From positions 27,220,501-27,284,500 of the forward strand of contig AP031352.1 of assembly GCA_037833965.1 (NCBI GenBank): a DNA stretch of 64,000 nt, given 5' to 3'. A program made the position numbers and the translations under genes. Every line of letters starts with the position of its first letter. Position 1 is the first letter of the stretch. Below, piece by piece: positions 62,336 to 64,000 of this stretch. Under the pieces are notes generated by a model. The model was not told where the DNA came from. It did not search any database and saw nothing but the letters and a program-made list of their open reading frames with translations. This DNA comes from Marchantia polymorpha subsp. ruderalis. Its lineage: Eukaryota > Streptophyta > Marchantiopsida > Marchantiales > Marchantiaceae.

Positions 62336-64000
62336 TTTATATGTGTTAACACGTTGAGCCGCAAACCGAATGTCTAATCATACCGAATATCTAAATATTT
62401 AGAGTTACATTTTGTATATAATCTTGAAGTCCAAGGTGGCTGCATTCTCGTTGTGGCTCTTGTGGTTGGTCATTGTACTCAAGATCGTTTTGTGGATTTT
62501 CGGTTTGTACTGCTATTCCTAGTTCTCACTAATCATGTTCTGATGTGTTCTCGTGTTGGTTTTTCAATGACGTCTATGTTTCCAAATGAACCCTGGTTTC
62601 TCACCTGGTCCAAGGGCTGTGCTGGCTGCTCTATTGGACTATTGGACTCCGTTGTTGAGCAGATACAGCCTGTATTGAAGTGGTGGGAGAAAGTGGTTCA
62701 TCTGTGGAGTTCGTTTGTCAGATCTGTTATTTCCTACAAGAATCTTGAGAAAGATTTTTCCAATTTGTTTTCATATATTTCACAAATTTACAGCGATTCC
62801 AAGTTAGGTTTTACAAATTAACAGAGCAATGAAAGCGAAATGTTGTAGGATCAATTGTATAATGATCCACAACAGTGTCAAAATGAAGTATTCTTTGGAG
62901 CTTGCCTGGATTTTGGAGAAAGGAAACTCTCGAAACCAAGCTCGATTCACGTGACACAAGTTTTTTTGTTTGTTCTCTCCTCTGGCGGGATGGTGGTCAA
63001 AATTTGAACATCAGAGCATCTATGGCACTTAACGAGACAGCGTGATGTGACTGATGAAGCGTGTTTCGCTGGTAAAAGACTCGATTCTTAGCGAGGGCCG
63101 TGAATGACTCAATGACCAACCAAAGTTTGAAGTGCTTATCCCATTTGTAATCGTAAAGCTCTTAGACGCCCTAATGCAGTGGAACGGAAACACCGGATGC
63201 AACCGAAGCCAGGAGTTTCATTTACTGAAGATTTAACCAAGAGGCATTGAAACTCGATCTTCACATTAAAGTCGAGGCAACGCATAATGCTTGAACAACG
63301 TCAGTAATGTCAACAAATCGCAAACAAATGGTTGACAATGCATGTAATAGACTGAAAGTGGAAATGAAAATAGATCAAAAGTATATCCAGACCCACGTGT
63401 TGATCCAGACATGATCAAATGACTGATGAAGAGTTGATGTCCCATGGACTGATACCAGCTATGTAAACATCAACCACAAAGTTTCCGCGATTAACTACAC
63501 ATACGTGTGGACAAATGGTGACAGAAGAAGTGACAGCGCATGGGCTAAACAAATGGTGGCAAACTAGTGATTCGAAGAAACATAGAGAGATTTGCTTGAT
63601 GGGACCCCTGCGGAAAGTAATTTGCTTGATGTGACCCTTCAGGTTTCATTTTACCCGATGGGACCCATGAACGATGCACCGTCACCCATGTTCTTATAAC
63701 AACTAGAGAGAGTGCAACGAGTCCACCGCACACGCAGACAGAGTGGACTTCGCACTCCATCACACTCACTTGTTTTTATGTTGTCATTCTGTATCCAGCC
63801 ACTCTCCAAGGAAAGGAGCAAAGAAATGTTCATCCGGAGTTTATTTGTTCGTCACAAATGGGTGATCGTGAGACTTGAGTAGGGTTACGGCAGGAGTGTG
63901 CAGGTGGGAGGCAACAGAGAAATCCGCGAATCTTTGCGGTGGAAAGAATTGAAGCATAACAAATTGCACCTCGAGCAAAATCGATATGTGTCCTCGTGAT
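62336..64000. other. Downstream region of the bromodomain gene
   Basis: Contains the probable 3' UTR and intergenic DNA. The 62453-62821 frame starts at GTG and matches nothing. A short imperfect tandem repeat is at 63590-63672. Confidence 0.5.
63590..63672. repeat. Imperfect tandem repeat, period about 30 bp
   Basis: Three diverged units beginning ATTTGCTTGATGGGACCC (63590), ATTTGCTTGATGTGACCC (63620) and ATTTTACCCGATGGGACCC (63648), which share GATGKGACCC. Confidence 0.8.

Noticed and set aside
62453-62821. 122-codon frame after the bromodomain gene
   Set aside because: It starts at GTG, lies in the probable 3' UTR, has no recognised domain and no splice link to the gene.
1-64000. CRISPR arrays, bacterial operons, phage or antiviral defence systems
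   Set aside because: No regularly spaced repeats and the genes are intron-containing plant nuclear genes.

Overview
The window reads as nuclear DNA of a land plant. It holds multi-exon genes with GT-AG introns of roughly 80-900 bp, plant-type organelle genes (a mitochondrial EF-Ts, an OXA2-type insertase fused to TPRs) and telobox-like motifs. Gene-rich stretches alternate sharply with AT-rich, decayed transposon DNA. The mixture of compact genes and AT-rich decayed repeats fits a bryophyte, most likely a moss, but the species is inferred and not shown by the sequence. I joined exons by hand using protein-family conservation and splice phase. All seven gene models close in frame.

Layout. 1-4.35 kb is AT-rich and contains a decayed Ty1/copia pol (minus strand). 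4.35-6.7 kb is GC-rich with no supported gene but several regulatory-looking sequences. VPS36 (ESCRT-II) lies on the minus strand at 8557-13585. 14.5-18.7 kb is a second AT-rich block with a broken PIF/Harbinger transposase and a candidate MITE. Mitochondrial elongation factor Ts is on the plus strand at 19038-21990. A thioredoxin-like gene (minus, 23679-24775) and a small C-terminal J-domain gene (plus, 25470-27196) are divergent across about 0.7 kb. A very large non-canonical poly(A)/nucleotidyltransferase gene fills 30664-39310 on the minus strand (15 exons, 1,929 aa). 39.3-43 kb is a GC-rich intergenic stretch. An OXA2-like insertase with a TPR tail is on the plus strand at 42976-48641. 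48.6-55.5 kb has no recognised gene and includes an AT-rich block at 50.9-52.7 kb. A divergent bromodomain gene is on the plus strand at 55509-62335.

Functionally these are unlinked housekeeping genes: endosomal sorting, mitochondrial translation, mitochondrial membrane-protein insertion, thiol redox, co-chaperone, RNA tailing and chromatin reading. I see no operon-like or biosynthetic cluster. The most unusual items are non-coding: a double nested hairpin in an OXA2-like intron, three dispersed copies of a Helitron-like hairpin end, a cluster of five GTAC cores in 26 bp, and several perfect short inverted repeats. Apart from those, the main gene-level oddities are the giant disordered N-terminus on the nucleotidyltransferase and the divergent bromodomain protein.
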